Positions 49,746 through 60,589 are shown, counted from the stretch's first letter. The stretch is 64,000 nt of DNA from Siphonodentalium dalli (GCA_032622095.1 CP136064.1:111340004-111404003), one strand, 5' to 3'. A program made the numbers and translations. Notes: generated from the sequence alone by a model not told the origin.

Positions 49746-50325
49746 TGTGTAAAAATTAAAACAAAACAAAATAAATTCCATGATGGCGTCCAATATGGAC
49801 TGCCTAATTCTGCTCCAAAACATGTATATTCAATATATGGATATTTGGTAGCAATGTTGCATAAAGATGTATGTTTTATCACATATTTTCATCAGAGCGA
49901 TGTAAACAAGCCTATCCAATTCGACGCATGCGCACAACAATGACGCAAAGATGCCAACATTTTGCCGCATAGACAAACGAAAGGTGGTAACATGTCAGAA
50001 AAATAGCATATTTTCACATTTCGGCGGCCATCTTGGCCGCCATATTGGATTCTGGTGTCGGATTTTTGGCTAATTTGTAAGGGTTGTATATTAGCATATT
50101 TACTATAATGGCGATCAAAGACACCTGGTGCATTAAAAAAAAAATGGCCGCCATGATGGACGCCATCTTGTCTGGAGTCTCTGCGGCCACTTTTTGTTCT
50201 TGTTAACAAGTGAAAACAATTAGAGGAGACCTTAAGGAAGAAAATTAGTGGGGTGAAGTTAAGTCCTGGGGGGGGGGGGGGGGTTGCAGAGGTCGACCAA
50301 TATCTCCTGGACTATCACCAATTAA

Positions 50326-50955
50326 AGGGTGACTGTAACTAAATCCAACAATTTATAACACGCTTCTAATATAATCAACGGTAAATATGCAACAAATAAA
50401 TTAATGTATGCTAAATGCACACGTATATACAAAGAACTGCAGATAATTATATGATAATTATACCTAAAATAGAATTTGACGGCCAGTCATTTATCATGTT
50501 ATGTTCTGTGAGAAGTTTTCGTACACGTGACGTAACCACGATTATTTAATGGATGTGGATTCGGTCAAATTTAGCACACATTGCGAAAAAAATCATTTTC
50601 GAGACAGGGGACCAATCATGAGGCATCGACTCAAGACACTCGCTGAATGTATAATACAATAAATTTCTGGGACAATTATGCATATAATTTTACATTTAAT
50701 TTGATATATATGCCTGAAAATTGTACGAGAATATCTCGACGACGAGCGTACTATTCATTGCATTCCGGATTTGCTGCCATCCGTAAAATATTTTTATTCC
50801 CATCGGTCGTACTTAGTAAGCATATTTTGGTCGACTAACATGTTTTATTCCAGAGCGATGTACATTTCCATTGGTACACACATTTCGTAAAGTTCTTGTT
50901 ATTACTTCAGGCTAAGCAAAGCCCTCAAATACTGGAAATTTAAGTAAGTCCCCCT
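50326..50955. mobile_element. TTAA-flanked MITE, long copy
   Basis: TTAA at 50322-50325 and 50956-50959. Left end AGGGTGACTGTAACTAAATCC, right end AAGTAAGTCCCCCT. Ends are like the MITE at 63653-63888, but the interior is different or expanded. Confidence 0.6.
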
Positions 50956-51183
50956 TTAAGTGACAACCAATTGTTTATATGACAGTATTCTCTTAATATA
51001 TTATGTAATCTCTTTACCTTAAATGTACTGAAAATGTTCATGAAATTGATGTCACTACAGTTATGATGTATTAATCTACGTTTTTGATCCCAAATTGTTT
51101 TTTTTGTTTTTTTTTATATTACAGTTCGTGAATTGACAGCTTATGGTTAAATTATTTAATGCTATATGTCAATTTTCGTTTAG

Positions 51184-51361
51184 TTTACAACACGGCATAC
51201 TCCAACTCGTCGACTTTTACAATAGTCAGTAACAACCTTGAAATGGACCAGGCTTCATGTTACTGTGACCAAATTGGAGCAACGCTTCCACATATAAGAT
51301 CCAATGACGACAAACCACTGCTGAGAGTTGTGCTAGGGACTTCGTGGGTCAACAGCAACAT
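51184..51361 (+). CDS. Receptor gene exon: C-type lectin domain 2, first half
   Basis: The exon runs from the acceptor TTTTCGTTTAG|TT to AACAT|GTGAGT, entry phase 1 and exit phase 2. It encodes the N-terminal half of a C-type lectin-like domain: a beta strand (STFTIVSNN), helix with DQASCYCDQ, then GATLPHI, matching the A...C...GA.L.. signature. It joins the linker exon (CCA G|TT) and the second half at 53580 in frame. The exon has two cysteines in CYC, of which one would pair with the domain's last cysteine. Confidence 0.85.
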
Positions 51362-51569
51362 GTGAGTAACATACAATGCAACTATAAGGGTTATGTTAAA
51401 GTGACACTGTCCGATTTTACACCACAAACCACAATTTTACATGTACGTGTCTATACACATGAACCCATTATAATATGAAGGAACGGTTGCCAGACACCGA
51501 CTTTACGAATGCGCATTAGGGCCATCCGCAACACCATGTACCGCACCCCCCCCCCCCAGATATACAAAT

Positions 51570-51715
51570 ACACAACTCGTTATAACGACTTACAAGTCGT
51601 GATAACGACTTCTAACAACTCGTTATAACGACTTACAACTTACAACTCATCATAACGAGTTGTTGGAAGTCGTTATAACGACTTGTAGCAATAAAAACAA
51701 GTCGTTATTGTCAGC
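51570..51715. repeat. Cluster of short palindromes (AACTCGTTATAACGACTT)
   Basis: The 18-mer AACTCGTTATAACGACTT, its complement and close variants occur about six times in 140 bp, in both orientations, so the cluster folds in several ways. It lies 210 bp after a lectin exon. Confidence 0.75.
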
Positions 51716-52144
51716 CTAGCAAAAATTACAATGATCGTCTCCTGATAAAGAGCGACCGTGCATTCTTCACCATTCTTCACGGTGGATAATAAAGAGCGTT
51801 GCGAGCTTTTGTGGTCGTTTTCGACGTATTGCTTATGTGTGATTCTGTGTGAATTTATCTATACCTATGTGATATGAATGGTGGTGAGTTGCAAGTAATT
51901 TTTAATTGTTATTTACCCGGTGAGCGGAAACTTATGAAAATTCTGAATTATATGGTTTCAAATCGGACCATGGATCTTTAACCCTTTATATACTAAATGC
52001 TCATTGACGAGTAGTTCCCATAGGAAATGTTCAGATAATAAGTTAAACAAACGACGGTTTGTAGAACTTATTGTCTTATCATTTCGCTGCACAAAATAGT
52101 ACTCTTTCTGTACCTTTGTTATCTGTAGTCTGCTAATATAGATA

Positions 52145-52360
52145 ATATGCCGTTTGTTGAACTTATTGTTTGAATATTTCCCACAATTAATAGGAATCCT
52201 TCTGCTCTTGTATTATCTGTTGGTCTGTTTGTTGTCTGCTCATATTTACCAAATGTCCCTCCAGATGAATGATAGACAATGTCCACTGTACACTTTTATA
52301 ACTGAATGGGATAATCCATTTGGTAAAGACAGGTTTAAAGTGTCGCTGAGGTAACCGATT
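52145..52360 (+). repeat. Dispersed repeat, copy 1
   Basis: Shares GTTGAACTTATT, AATAGGAAT.CTTCTG, GTCTGCTCATATTT and TCCCTCCAGATGAAT...TTTATAACTGAATGGGAT with 58770-58935, and its right half with 21255-21365. Probably a family of about 220 bp; no terminal repeats seen. Confidence 0.65.
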
Positions 52361-52778
52361 TTTCCATCCTCGGAATAATCTCATGCAGTTCTTCTGGAAT
52401 TCAAAGATTTGATTTCACTGATTTGCATTCATATTCAACTATACATCTTTTCTTAACTATATACACGTCCCAGCACTGTTGACGTTCACAGAGCGATAAT
52501 TCAGTAATCAGAAATAGGCAACACGATTTTGAACATAAAACTATTTCTAAAAATTATATTATTTTTAGCTGTCGGTGAATTCATAAGAAACCCCCCCCAA
52601 ATAAAAACAAAACAAAACAACCTAAAGCTGATAAGTTAAAGCTGATAAGTTGTTATCTAGTGCATTCGTCGGTTTACTTATATATCATTGTTCAAATAGC
52701 ATTGTCTGGAAACTTTGTCTTGAAAACCCAACTGTTATTTTTGGAAGAATTGTGCCAATTGTACAAATCAGGTCTATT

Positions 52779-53215
52779 AATTTTACAATAAGCTATTAGT
52801 TTTACAATAAGTTAATTACGGTTTTAGTTATTAGTGTTACAATAAGTTATTAGTTTTACAATAAGGTCTATTAGTTTGATACCGATAATCATTGATCGTG
52901 GGAAATCGTCTATTGGTTTGAAATATGTCTATTGATTAAGAAAATATGGCTATTGAAACGGAATGTACGCTTATTGAATATGCGATAGCTGTACTAATTG
53001 TTTGTTATTAGATATTAGTTGAACAATGAATATTACTAAATTAAAATAGAACATTAATTCTGCATCGGTCAACATTGATTATGAATCTATATCTACTAAA
53101 ACGGAATTGTCTCTTATTGAATCCAAGAACGACTATTGGTTTGAAAATGGAGACTATTGGTTTGAAATAGATTGCTATTAAAACGGGATAGACTTATATT
53201 GAATGTGGTATGCAT
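52779..53215. repeat. A/T-rich degenerate tandem tract
   Basis: Repeats of TATTAGTTTTACAATAAG (52790-52880), then of CTATTGGTTTGAAAT... and GGAAT.T..CTTATTGAAT to about 53215. Period irregular, 20-50 bp. Confidence 0.6.
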
Positions 53216-53579
53216 GTAATTATTTTCACAAACCACCATTAACTTTTATTTCATGTAATTTCCGACCGAATGACCGTCCATATAAAAGCATCTTATAGAA
53301 CAAGTAATTGGATAAGCGCTACATGTATATACAAGAAAACTGTCACTATATATTGAACATTTACGGTTTAATGATTAATTTTTTTTTTAATTCGGGCCTC
53401 GACTTTTCTACATCTCATCTACATTTAATATACATTTAATAAGACTTTCATGGGCACATCATGCAATTCCGGCTTAAATTATTTCACGTATATTCATCTG
53501 CCCATTTTCATCCCCAGAACCTGACCGGAACACGATATAAGTGAGTAACCGCCAGATGTCTCTAATACGTATTTTACAG

Positions 53580-53794
53580 GTCACTGGAAATATGGATAGC
53601 ACTGTACTATAACACAACGACGAACGAGTTTATATGGGAAGACGGTGCGAATACATACGAGAATTGGGATCTCTATCAACCTGATTTGAGCGATGGGAAA
53701 TATTGCGCCGTAATTGACAGAAGTCACAGCGACCTCTATTGGCGAACCGAGTTGTGCAACAAGTCCAACTCGTTCATATGCGAATATGTCGATG
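53580..53794 (+). CDS. Receptor gene exon: C-type lectin domain 2, second half
   Basis: Acceptor CGTATTTTACAG|G, entry phase 2; donor GTCGATG|GTGGGT, exit phase 1. It encodes IWIAL (WIGL element), WEDGANTYENWDLYQPD, KYCAVID, WRTELCN and FICEY. The QPD tripeptide, as in galactose-type C-type lectins, is present, but the WND that completes the calcium site reads WRT. Cysteines KYC, ELC and FIC give the usual pairs with the first half. It continues in frame (G|GC) into apple-like domain 2. Extracellular; ligand binding uncertain. Confidence 0.88.
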
Positions 53795-53799
53795 GTGGG

Positions 53800-54400
53800 T
53801 ACATATATTGTGTCGACTTACTTCAGTTATTACCCCACACAGACACACACGACGTTGGGTAGAGGGAACATAAGACTGGGTTCTGACCGTCCAATCCATC
53901 CTTCCGTCCGCTAACAAATTTGAAGCTCTCCATATATGAATCATCGTGTATATATATAGGTTGGACTTGATTATGAACACTCGTTTATGGCTAGGATCGC
54001 CACAAGGAACATGTTTCGTCCGTTTATTTTGGTATAGTTATCGTCGTTATAGTGAACACTGTATCCGGGGTGGGGACATGGGGGGGGGGGGGTTGTGTCT
54101 TCTCATGTAGTTTGGCCCTTAGAATGAATAATGAATCAGTACTTTTATGTTGGTCATCGCAGGTCGGGTGTGAATAATCTTAGGTATAGTCATGGTATGT
54201 GTAGGATGTTGGAGATGAAGGATACCCACATACAACATGTTTTATCCTTGCATGTTTTATAGCGTATTGGTAATTTGAGCGTCAACTTCATCCTCCTGTG
54301 ATACATATCAGTCACCGGAGTCAGGATTTGAATCACAGATAGAGGATATCTAGAATAGTGTTGGGAGTGGATACTGAAAAATTATCTCATTCGTGACAGA
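53800..54400. other. Intron; poly-G tract only
   Basis: A G run lies near 54079-54092. No gene or recognisable element otherwise. Confidence 0.4.
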
Positions 54401-54404
54401 GACA

Positions 54405-54970
54405 AATGTTTCTTTTCGAGTTCCGAGAAAACTGGTTGTCTTCTCAGAATGTACTTTACGGATTCTACATATACCCACCCTGGTTCGTTTGACCCCGACC
54501 TGCTAAGAATGTTTCGAGTTCCATGAAAACTGAGTTTGTTCTCAGAATGTACTTTCGGTTTCTATATATACGTAGCTGATATTAATATTTATTTATGGAT
54601 CAATTGATCCGGGGATTGTCATGGGGTAGATGCGGTTGTCTTAAGAGGGCACTAATAATTAATTTAACTAAATACTTAATTATATTCCAAAATGGTTGGA
54701 ATCTGTTCGTTGAAAATTTATTCACAGGGGTAAATTGAACCGCTCAGACGATATGTAGGAAAATTGTTACACATGGGTCACATGAATAGCATGGGGTAGG
54801 CGCCTTTGACTTCAAATGACTTAAACGGAGACTAATATGCGAGCAATAAAGATCGTTCCTTATCAGCTTAGACGATATGCAGGGAAATTGTTACAAATGG
54901 GTCACCCGACCAGGGAATATCATGGGATAAGCGCATTTTACCTCCGAAAATAAAAGTCGGTAAAAACATC
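54405..54970 (+). repeat. Two degenerate tandem repeats
   Basis: A unit of about 98 bp (TTTCGAGTTCC..GAAAACTG...CTCAGAATGTACTTT) occurs at 54412 and 54510. Next, units of about 140 bp with AGACGATATG.AGG.AAATTG, ACA.ATGGGTCAC and CATGGG.TA.GCGC lie between 54600 and 54960. Confidence 0.6.
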
Positions 54971-55444
54971 ACCACTGAGAAGAACATGATTGGTAGTATT
55001 CAAATATACAGTAAGGAAATTTCGCGTGTTGAAAACAGTACTATGTAGACAAAACTCTCACAGTGATTTTTCAACAAACATCGCTAAACGTGTAGTAAGT
55101 ATAAACATATATTAGTCTGCGTATGAATTTCAGAATATCTTTCAATGCTTTAACCTTTGCGAATTATGTTCACTGTCACCAGGATTTGATTAAACGTTCC
55201 CATAACACTGGTTTTGACATGCGAAATCTCATTCTTGGAGAGTTACCACTGAATCGAATAATAACATAGTAAATATATTTTTTTGATGTACTAGTTGGTA
55301 TTAATTCTTTTACATAGTATTATGTTATTTCGCATGAACCAATTTCGAATGCATGATGTGGGCCCTTTAATACAAATGGATAAAAAAAAATCACCTTTGC
55401 TGGGGATACGCGGTTGTGTGTACTTGTTGTTTTCATGTCTTCAG

Positions 55445-55717
55445 GCGGTGCGTGCCATTTCGAGATCGGCGAAAAATGTGCGTTTGAGGATGTCAATAAC
55501 GACCAACTGTTGGTTTTATCAGAAGCAGATTGTGAAGAGAAATGCCGCACAACAGTGCGCGTGGGGGAGGAGTGTTGGGCATACACATACGTTACGAACC
55601 ATACAGGTAGCATCTGCTATGTGTTCTTTGCTAAGGAGCAGTTTTATTACGATGACGACAATCACCTGACAAATTGCACCGGGACAACACAGTTGTACAG
55701 AAAGAGGTGTTATAGAG
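55445..55717 (+). CDS. Receptor gene exon: apple/PAN-like domain 2
   Basis: A 91-codon symmetric phase-1 exon with eight cysteines (GACHFEI, KCAFED, ADCEEKCRT, ECWAYTY, SICYVFF, TNCTGT, KRCYRG). The order and spacing repeat apple-like domain 1, including CxxxC and ECWxYTY, so the two exons are old duplicates. Acceptor TTCATGTCTTCAG|GC joins lectin domain 2 in frame. The donor AGAG|GTTCGT is weaker than the others but ends at the position homologous to domain 1's donor. Extracellular binding module by family; the exact partner is unknown. Confidence 0.85.
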
Positions 55718-55719
55718 GT

Positions 55720-57640
55720 TCGTTTCTCGCGTTTTCTGTTCTAATAGAGTCGTTTAGAATGATAAAACGTTTGACTTCGTCCGTCAAACGCAACAGACTA
55801 TAATTCTCTCTGCCCAATACGGGAAGTACTACCCATGAGCGAGTCAGCTATGTTCTATTTACAAACGAAGTCCATGCAACATAACATATCTATTTAGTTA
55901 GTTGTCAATGGGACATGCAAAAGGGCCATACTAACGACAGCATTTAATAATACCTCTACTCATGTGCAATTTTCACACTCGGTACGATACCCCTTATAAA
56001 AAACGCTCTGGTAAAGCCAGGTAAACCATGGTTTACACACATGACTCTACTCTGGTAAAATATGGTAAAACAATGATATACTGTGTAAAAAACCACGTAA
56101 AATCCACATAAAAAGGACATATCCTTGTAAATTCCAAGTAATGGCATGGTGTACCCCACTTTAGTCAATTGTCTATAACATCTAAATTGTCGGTCTTGGT
56201 TTCTTGAATCGAAAGAATGTCAAAATGTTCAATATATTCTGAACTCGGTGTTGTGCTGAGTTTTTCAACAGACAATATAGTAACTAAGATTGGCCAAGAC
56301 GGGCAAAGTTAGAAGTTTTTCAATTCTAAACCTCTATATCATCGCATTTTGTTGCATTATCTCAAATTCGGTACAGAAGAATGCCATATATGTTCGGCTT
56401 TCCATAGTTCTGACATGTTGTATTATGACTTGCCTATAAATTTGCCTGCAATGTTCGTTCTGTGGCTAGTATTCCAGTAGCCTACTGTCTAATGTATATT
56501 TTGACGACTTTTTTGTGTGGAACTGTATGTCGATCGTGTTGATCGTGGTATAATCAATGCAATGCTACCAACGTTTTATGCTTTCATAATTTGGTTAACA
56601 AATCATGACATGCTTATGTCTATAGTTATATTTATAAATATAATTTAATATGTAACAGGATTAAGCAGGAGAAAACTGAAAAACTTCGGAAATGTATATA
56701 TAAGAACAAGAATCGCCATTTAATAGTGTCGTCATTTTGACGGCGCACGTTATAGTGGAAACATCGTGGACCATCTACTAGTCGATAGGTATCTGGTTAT
56801 GAAATGATTATAATCTTACACCGAGTTTCTGTGAAGAAAATTTGTAAAGCAATACATTTGGTATAATTCAGTTCACCTCCAACATATGCATACCTGTGTC
56901 ATTCGTATACAATTAAATGCTATGCCGTCATACTTACAGCTAACTACATAACAGACCAGAACATAACAGATCCAAAGAAAGTATGCAATCAAGACGTAAG
57001 TACCAATTTTGGCGTCCCGATTTTACCACGAAGGTTACTCCGACGGGGTTGTCCAACTTATAATTTGTATCTGCATACCCTTGAAGTAGACCGACATGTC
57101 AAAATCCTGGAAATTCTATTTGAATCTCCTCTTGGGGTTGTAATGTTCCAACTGGTACATCAATCTTTCCAACTGTTTTGCATTTCCAACCTGACACCTC
57201 AAATGGTTGGAAATCTTCCAACTGACCGATAGCCATTTCAGTCCAGTCATGCATATTTGACACTAAATAATGGTTGCAAATCATACTACCTGAACGAATC
57301 CAACATATTTTTGGTCTTAAATTTCCAATGAATGTTGTCTGGGGCACGAAATTTCTAACTGTTGAATAATTTCACCAAAATTGGGGATTGGGGGGGGGGG
57401 GGGCTGAGCCGCCTCCGAGCAGCCTCCAAACACCCTGCTTCACCCAGACCTACCACTCCCCAACACGAGTACTATATTACACTTTTCGCTACCTTTTGTC
57501 TGGATAACTGGTGTTCTGATCTGGGCAGAAAACCAACGTACTAATTCTCAGATAAAAAGAGCATAATTCATATGATGTATATACATCCGCACGCCTGTCT
57601 TCCCTATACAGTATTCTATATGTCTCGTAATGTTTGATGT
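55720..57640. other. Intron, no exon found
   Basis: A small exon converting phase 1 to the mucin exon's entry phase may be hidden here, but none was recognised. A tract rich in TTCCAAC and GGTTGGAA words lies at 57100-57360, and a G run near 57390. Confidence 0.4.
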
Positions 57641-57642
57641 AG

Positions 57643-57657
57643 ACGACGACGACGACG

Positions 57658-57690
<33 letters not shown>

Positions 57691-57898
57691 GAAGCAACAA
57701 CAACAACAACAACAACAGCAGCAGCAGCAGCAACAACAACTACAGCATCAGCAGCAACAACAACTACAACAACAACAAGAACAACGACGATGCTCGTGGT
57801 GACGACAACAACCTCAACACCAACTACAAGAACGACAACGACGACGGCAATAGCAGAAGCAACAACAACAACAACAACAACAACGACGACGACGACGA

Positions 57899-57933
<35 letters not shown>

Positions 57934-58100
57934 GAAGCAACAACAACAACAACAACAGCAGCATCAGCAACAACAACTACAGCATCAGCAGCAACAACAA
58001 CTACAACAACAACAACAAGAACAACGACGATGCTCGTGGTGACGACAACAACCTCAACACCAACTACAAGAACGACAACGACGACGGCAATAGCAGAAGC

Positions 58101-58138
<38 letters not shown>

Positions 58139-58306
58139 CGACGACGACGACAACAACAACAACAACGCCATCGGTAATAACACAAGTGACTTCAACGACT
58201 TCGTCACTTACTTGGACTACACACAGTTCAGTGACATCATCATGCGGACCGGCAAGTTGCCAAACAACGCAGCCAGTAGCTGCTATGACTACTGGAACGC
58301 ACATCG
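57643..58306 (+). CDS. Receptor gene exon: Thr-rich mucin-like stalk
   Basis: In the frame that joins the next exon, ACA/ACG repeats give long threonine runs broken by STPTTR, AIAEA and ASA, then a less repetitive end with CGPASCQTTQ and two cysteines. Such Thr-rich stretches are typical O-glycosylated stalks between ectodomain and membrane. A 240-bp block (80 codons) is present twice (copies starting near 57784 and 58024 carry the same GATGCTCGTGGTGACGACAA). Exit is phase 1 at ATCG|GTAAAT. The 5' boundary is unresolved: the frame opens at 57643 just after a TAG that could be an acceptor, but this would need phase 0. Other frames (Asn/Asp, Gln; Val on minus) are also open because of the repeat. 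Confidence 0.65.
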
Positions 58307-58596
58307 GTAAATATTTATTATGCGATATTGGTGGTTTTATTTTTTTTTTCCTGAGGGCGACAGAACCGATACGGTACAATAAGATTACTCAATGATTTTG
58401 CCCTGATATACGATAAACTGTAGATCGTTCATCGCAGTGCTGTTGAGTGGAAAGTTGAAAGCTCATGCTAACTATCACTCCAATAAAGGTATTCAATTAG
58501 TCTGTCCTGTAGGTACACATATGAAGTCATTGTATAGGTATGTTATATATTTATTCGCAAATTTTGTTCCTCGAAAGGTCTCACCAGCGTGATAGG

Positions 58597-58745
58597 ATTA
58601 TGCTGACGATGACGATGACGATGATGATGATGTGGATGACGATGATGGCGGTGACTACGTTGCTGATGATGACGATGCTGATGATAATGATAATAATGAT
58701 AATGATAAAGAACATTGATTATGATGGCAATAATGATGATCATGA
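58597..58745 (+). repeat. (GAT)n/(GAC)n microsatellite
   Basis: Imperfect trinucleotide repeat of GATGAC, GATGAT and, at the end, AATGAT. Intronic, between the mucin and terminal exons. Confidence 0.85.
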
Positions 58746-58769
58746 CATTGACGAATAGTCCGCTTAGGA

Positions 58770-58935
58770 AATGTAGGCCGTTGAACTTATTATCTGAACA
58801 TTACCCCGATAAATAGGAATACTTCTGATCGTCTGTCTGCTGTCGGCTTATATTTCCTGATCATCCCTCCAGATGATTAATAGACCATTCCAATGTATGT
58901 ATTTATAATTTATGGAATAAATCCGTTTAGCTAAG
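58770..58935 (+). repeat. Dispersed repeat, copy 2
   Basis: Diverged copy of 52145-52360 (GCCGTTGAACTTATTATCTG, AATAGGAATACTTCTGAT, TCCCTCCAGATGAT). It ends about 50 bp before an exon acceptor. Confidence 0.6.
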
Positions 58936-58984
58936 TTTAAGTGGTACCCACCATATATCGCATTCGTTCTGTCTTTTGTTGCAG

Positions 58985-59271
58985 GAGTAACTGGAAGGAA
59001 AACAATTCGTCCTGTGACCATGTGTGGCTGCAAGTGTGCCTTCACAGGACACCCGATTTCCATCGAAGATTTTGAGGCAATTCTGAAAGTAAACCTAAAA
59101 GACACAAGCAAATACATTCGGGAGCATTCATGTGCAGACGATGATAGGCCGAGTGCTCGTGGTATGGGTATTGTTGGGGTTTTAGTTATATTCTCCGTCT
59201 TTTTAATGGTTGTTTTGATGGACATAGATTCTGTCGTGATTCTTTTTTGTTCTCGAAAAAGAATTGGATGA
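58985..59271 (+). CDS. Receptor gene terminal exon: CxC motif, transmembrane helix
   Basis: Acceptor CTGTCTTTTGTTGCAG|GA, entry phase 1, joining the mucin exon as HIG-VTGRK. Sequence order: TMCGCKCAFTG (three close cysteines), an amphipathic helix (EDFEAILKVNLKD), SCADDDRPSARG, then the hydrophobic span MGIVGVLVIFSVFLMVVLMD, and a tail ending CSRKRIG before TGA. The helix, the DDRPS signature and the membrane span recur at the C-terminus of many molluscan membrane proteins (my recollection, not checked). The product would be a type I membrane protein with a very short cytoplasmic tail. An overlapping frame (59264-59452) could give a longer tail after one frame change. Confidence 0.8.
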
Positions 59272-59816
59272 CTCGTGTAAGGCTGGCGGTGATTCCAATA
59301 GCGCGAATGCGGCAGTTGGCTGTGATCATGTTAGGGCTAGTACACACACTGCTTCTGCCTTGGTGCAAAGATTGCGCTCGACGACGGCCGGTTTGACCAT
59401 GATGAAACGTAATCAGCTTGGAACATCGTCTTTTTTCAAAGGGAGTAAATAGCGGAGATAACGGTTGTTAATCGCCACCGAAAACGGTGATACTGGATAT
59501 GTTTAAATTGAAGATAGAATTGTATTCAAGAGACTACCACATTCCGTGTTTTTAGCGGAAACATTCTTTCAGTAGCTGCTGACATATAATCGGTTGATAA
59601 ACTGGACCCAGAAGCGAACACACGGCACAGTTTTATTTGTGTTTTTCATCTCGAATTGCGAAATAGATGTGTTATTAAACAGCTAAAAAGTATTTAACAG
59701 AGATTTATTAATTATGTGACCATTTCTAGAAGCAGAGGTATATGTCCTCAGAGCAGTCCAAAAACGTTCAAAATTCACCGGTATAGAACAGTATGAGAGT
59801 TAATGATAGTATACTT

Positions 59817-59822
59817 AATAAA
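59817..59822 (+). promoter_or_regulatory. Possible polyadenylation signal
   Basis: First AATAAA after the receptor stop codon, about 545 bp downstream. Plausible but unsupported by other evidence. Confidence 0.3.
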
Positions 59823-59829
59823 ATGTGCA

Positions 59830-60585
59830 TTTCCAAATGTCCTGTCTCTCGCAATATTGGTCACAGTATCATCCGATCAAGTGATGAAACGCGAATATTT
59901 CGATGTTATCACAAGAATCCATGGTGGTATACTATGAACGCAATTTATCAAAACACTAAGAAGTTCCATAGACTATCGTCATTAAATTCTAAAGTTGTCT
60001 ATTTATACTGTGACAGAGACTGGAAATTAAATTTGGTTATAGTAACCAAAGCCAAGATGCAGTGGTGAAAGTTGCAACGTTTTCTGCTAGCACATCAACG
60101 TGTTTATCCCGTCTCCTTAACGTTACATGTGTAACAAAAGATACTTAAAACTAATATTGTGCATTGCATGGTAGCATATTTGATTTGTACAGTGCCGACT
60201 GAAGGAATTTGAACAAATGATCTACTAAGAAACCGGTTTAGTAGCAGCATGAAAATTAGTTTTACATAAAATTCACGATGTACAGTCTCTTTAATCTTGT
60301 GAGATCGGGTGCTAATTTATTGAATAGATATGTGTTTCATTACAGTATACTAAGCATTTCGGCATCTGTGTATGGTTGAAATTGTTAAAAATCCAGGACA
60401 TATAACTAGTAATTATACCATAAGGGTATGCACTTCAATTTCTGTGTTAGATTCAATAATTAATCAGTATGCCCAAATGAAACTACAACGTACTGTGTGG
60501 TGTATTGGTATTTGGTGTATTTATTGACCTATTTATCCTATCCTATCCTATGAAAAGAGCCATATCCATTTGTATTTGGAAGTGT
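59830..60585. other. No recognisable feature
   Basis: A/T-rich; a short TATCC repeat lies at 60536-60552. No gene seen. Confidence 0.35.
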
Positions 60586-60589
60586 TCAG

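Larger units (their letters stand above)
43895..49935 (-). mobile_element. Insertion carrying a LINE, inside the palindrome's right arm
   Basis: The palindrome arm breaks off after CTATATGATAAATGTATA and resumes at about CAATGACGCAAAG (49936); the uninterrupted left arm shows these two points are adjacent. The left boundary is the 3' end of the LINE (AATAAACAAATATTCAATTC on the minus strand). Its endonuclease frame ends near 47.4 kb; 47.45-49.93 kb is noncoding with tandem repeats and could be its 5' UTR or a second insertion. Both boundaries are set by comparing arms, to within some 10 bp. Confidence 0.7.
39612..50314. mobile_element. Giant imperfect palindromic element (split by a later insertion)
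   Basis: The left arm (39612-41720) is the inverted copy of the right arm (42382-43894 plus about 49936-50314). Outer ends are TAGTCCAGGAGATATTGGTC and its complement, with a possible 3-bp duplication TCA at 39609-39611 and 50315-50317. The outer 400 bp of the arms look about 90% alike, the inner parts less. About 660 bp between the arms are unpaired. Without the inserted LINE-bearing segment the element would be about 4.7 kb. No transposase family recognised; its size and long arms resemble foldback elements. Confidence 0.75.

Noticed and set aside
55295-55669. 124-codon plus frame overlapping apple-like exon 2
   Set aside because: Different frame from the cysteine-patterned exon, whose phase and splice sites fit the gene.
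57630-58310. Asn/Asp-rich plus frame over the mucin exon
   Set aside because: Open because of the repeat, but at the donor 58306 it is in phase 2 and would hit a stop (GAG TAA) in the next exon.
57489-58379. 296-codon minus-strand frame, mostly valine
   Set aside because: It is the antisense of the ACA/AAC repeat of the mucin exon; no start context, domain or splice logic supports it.
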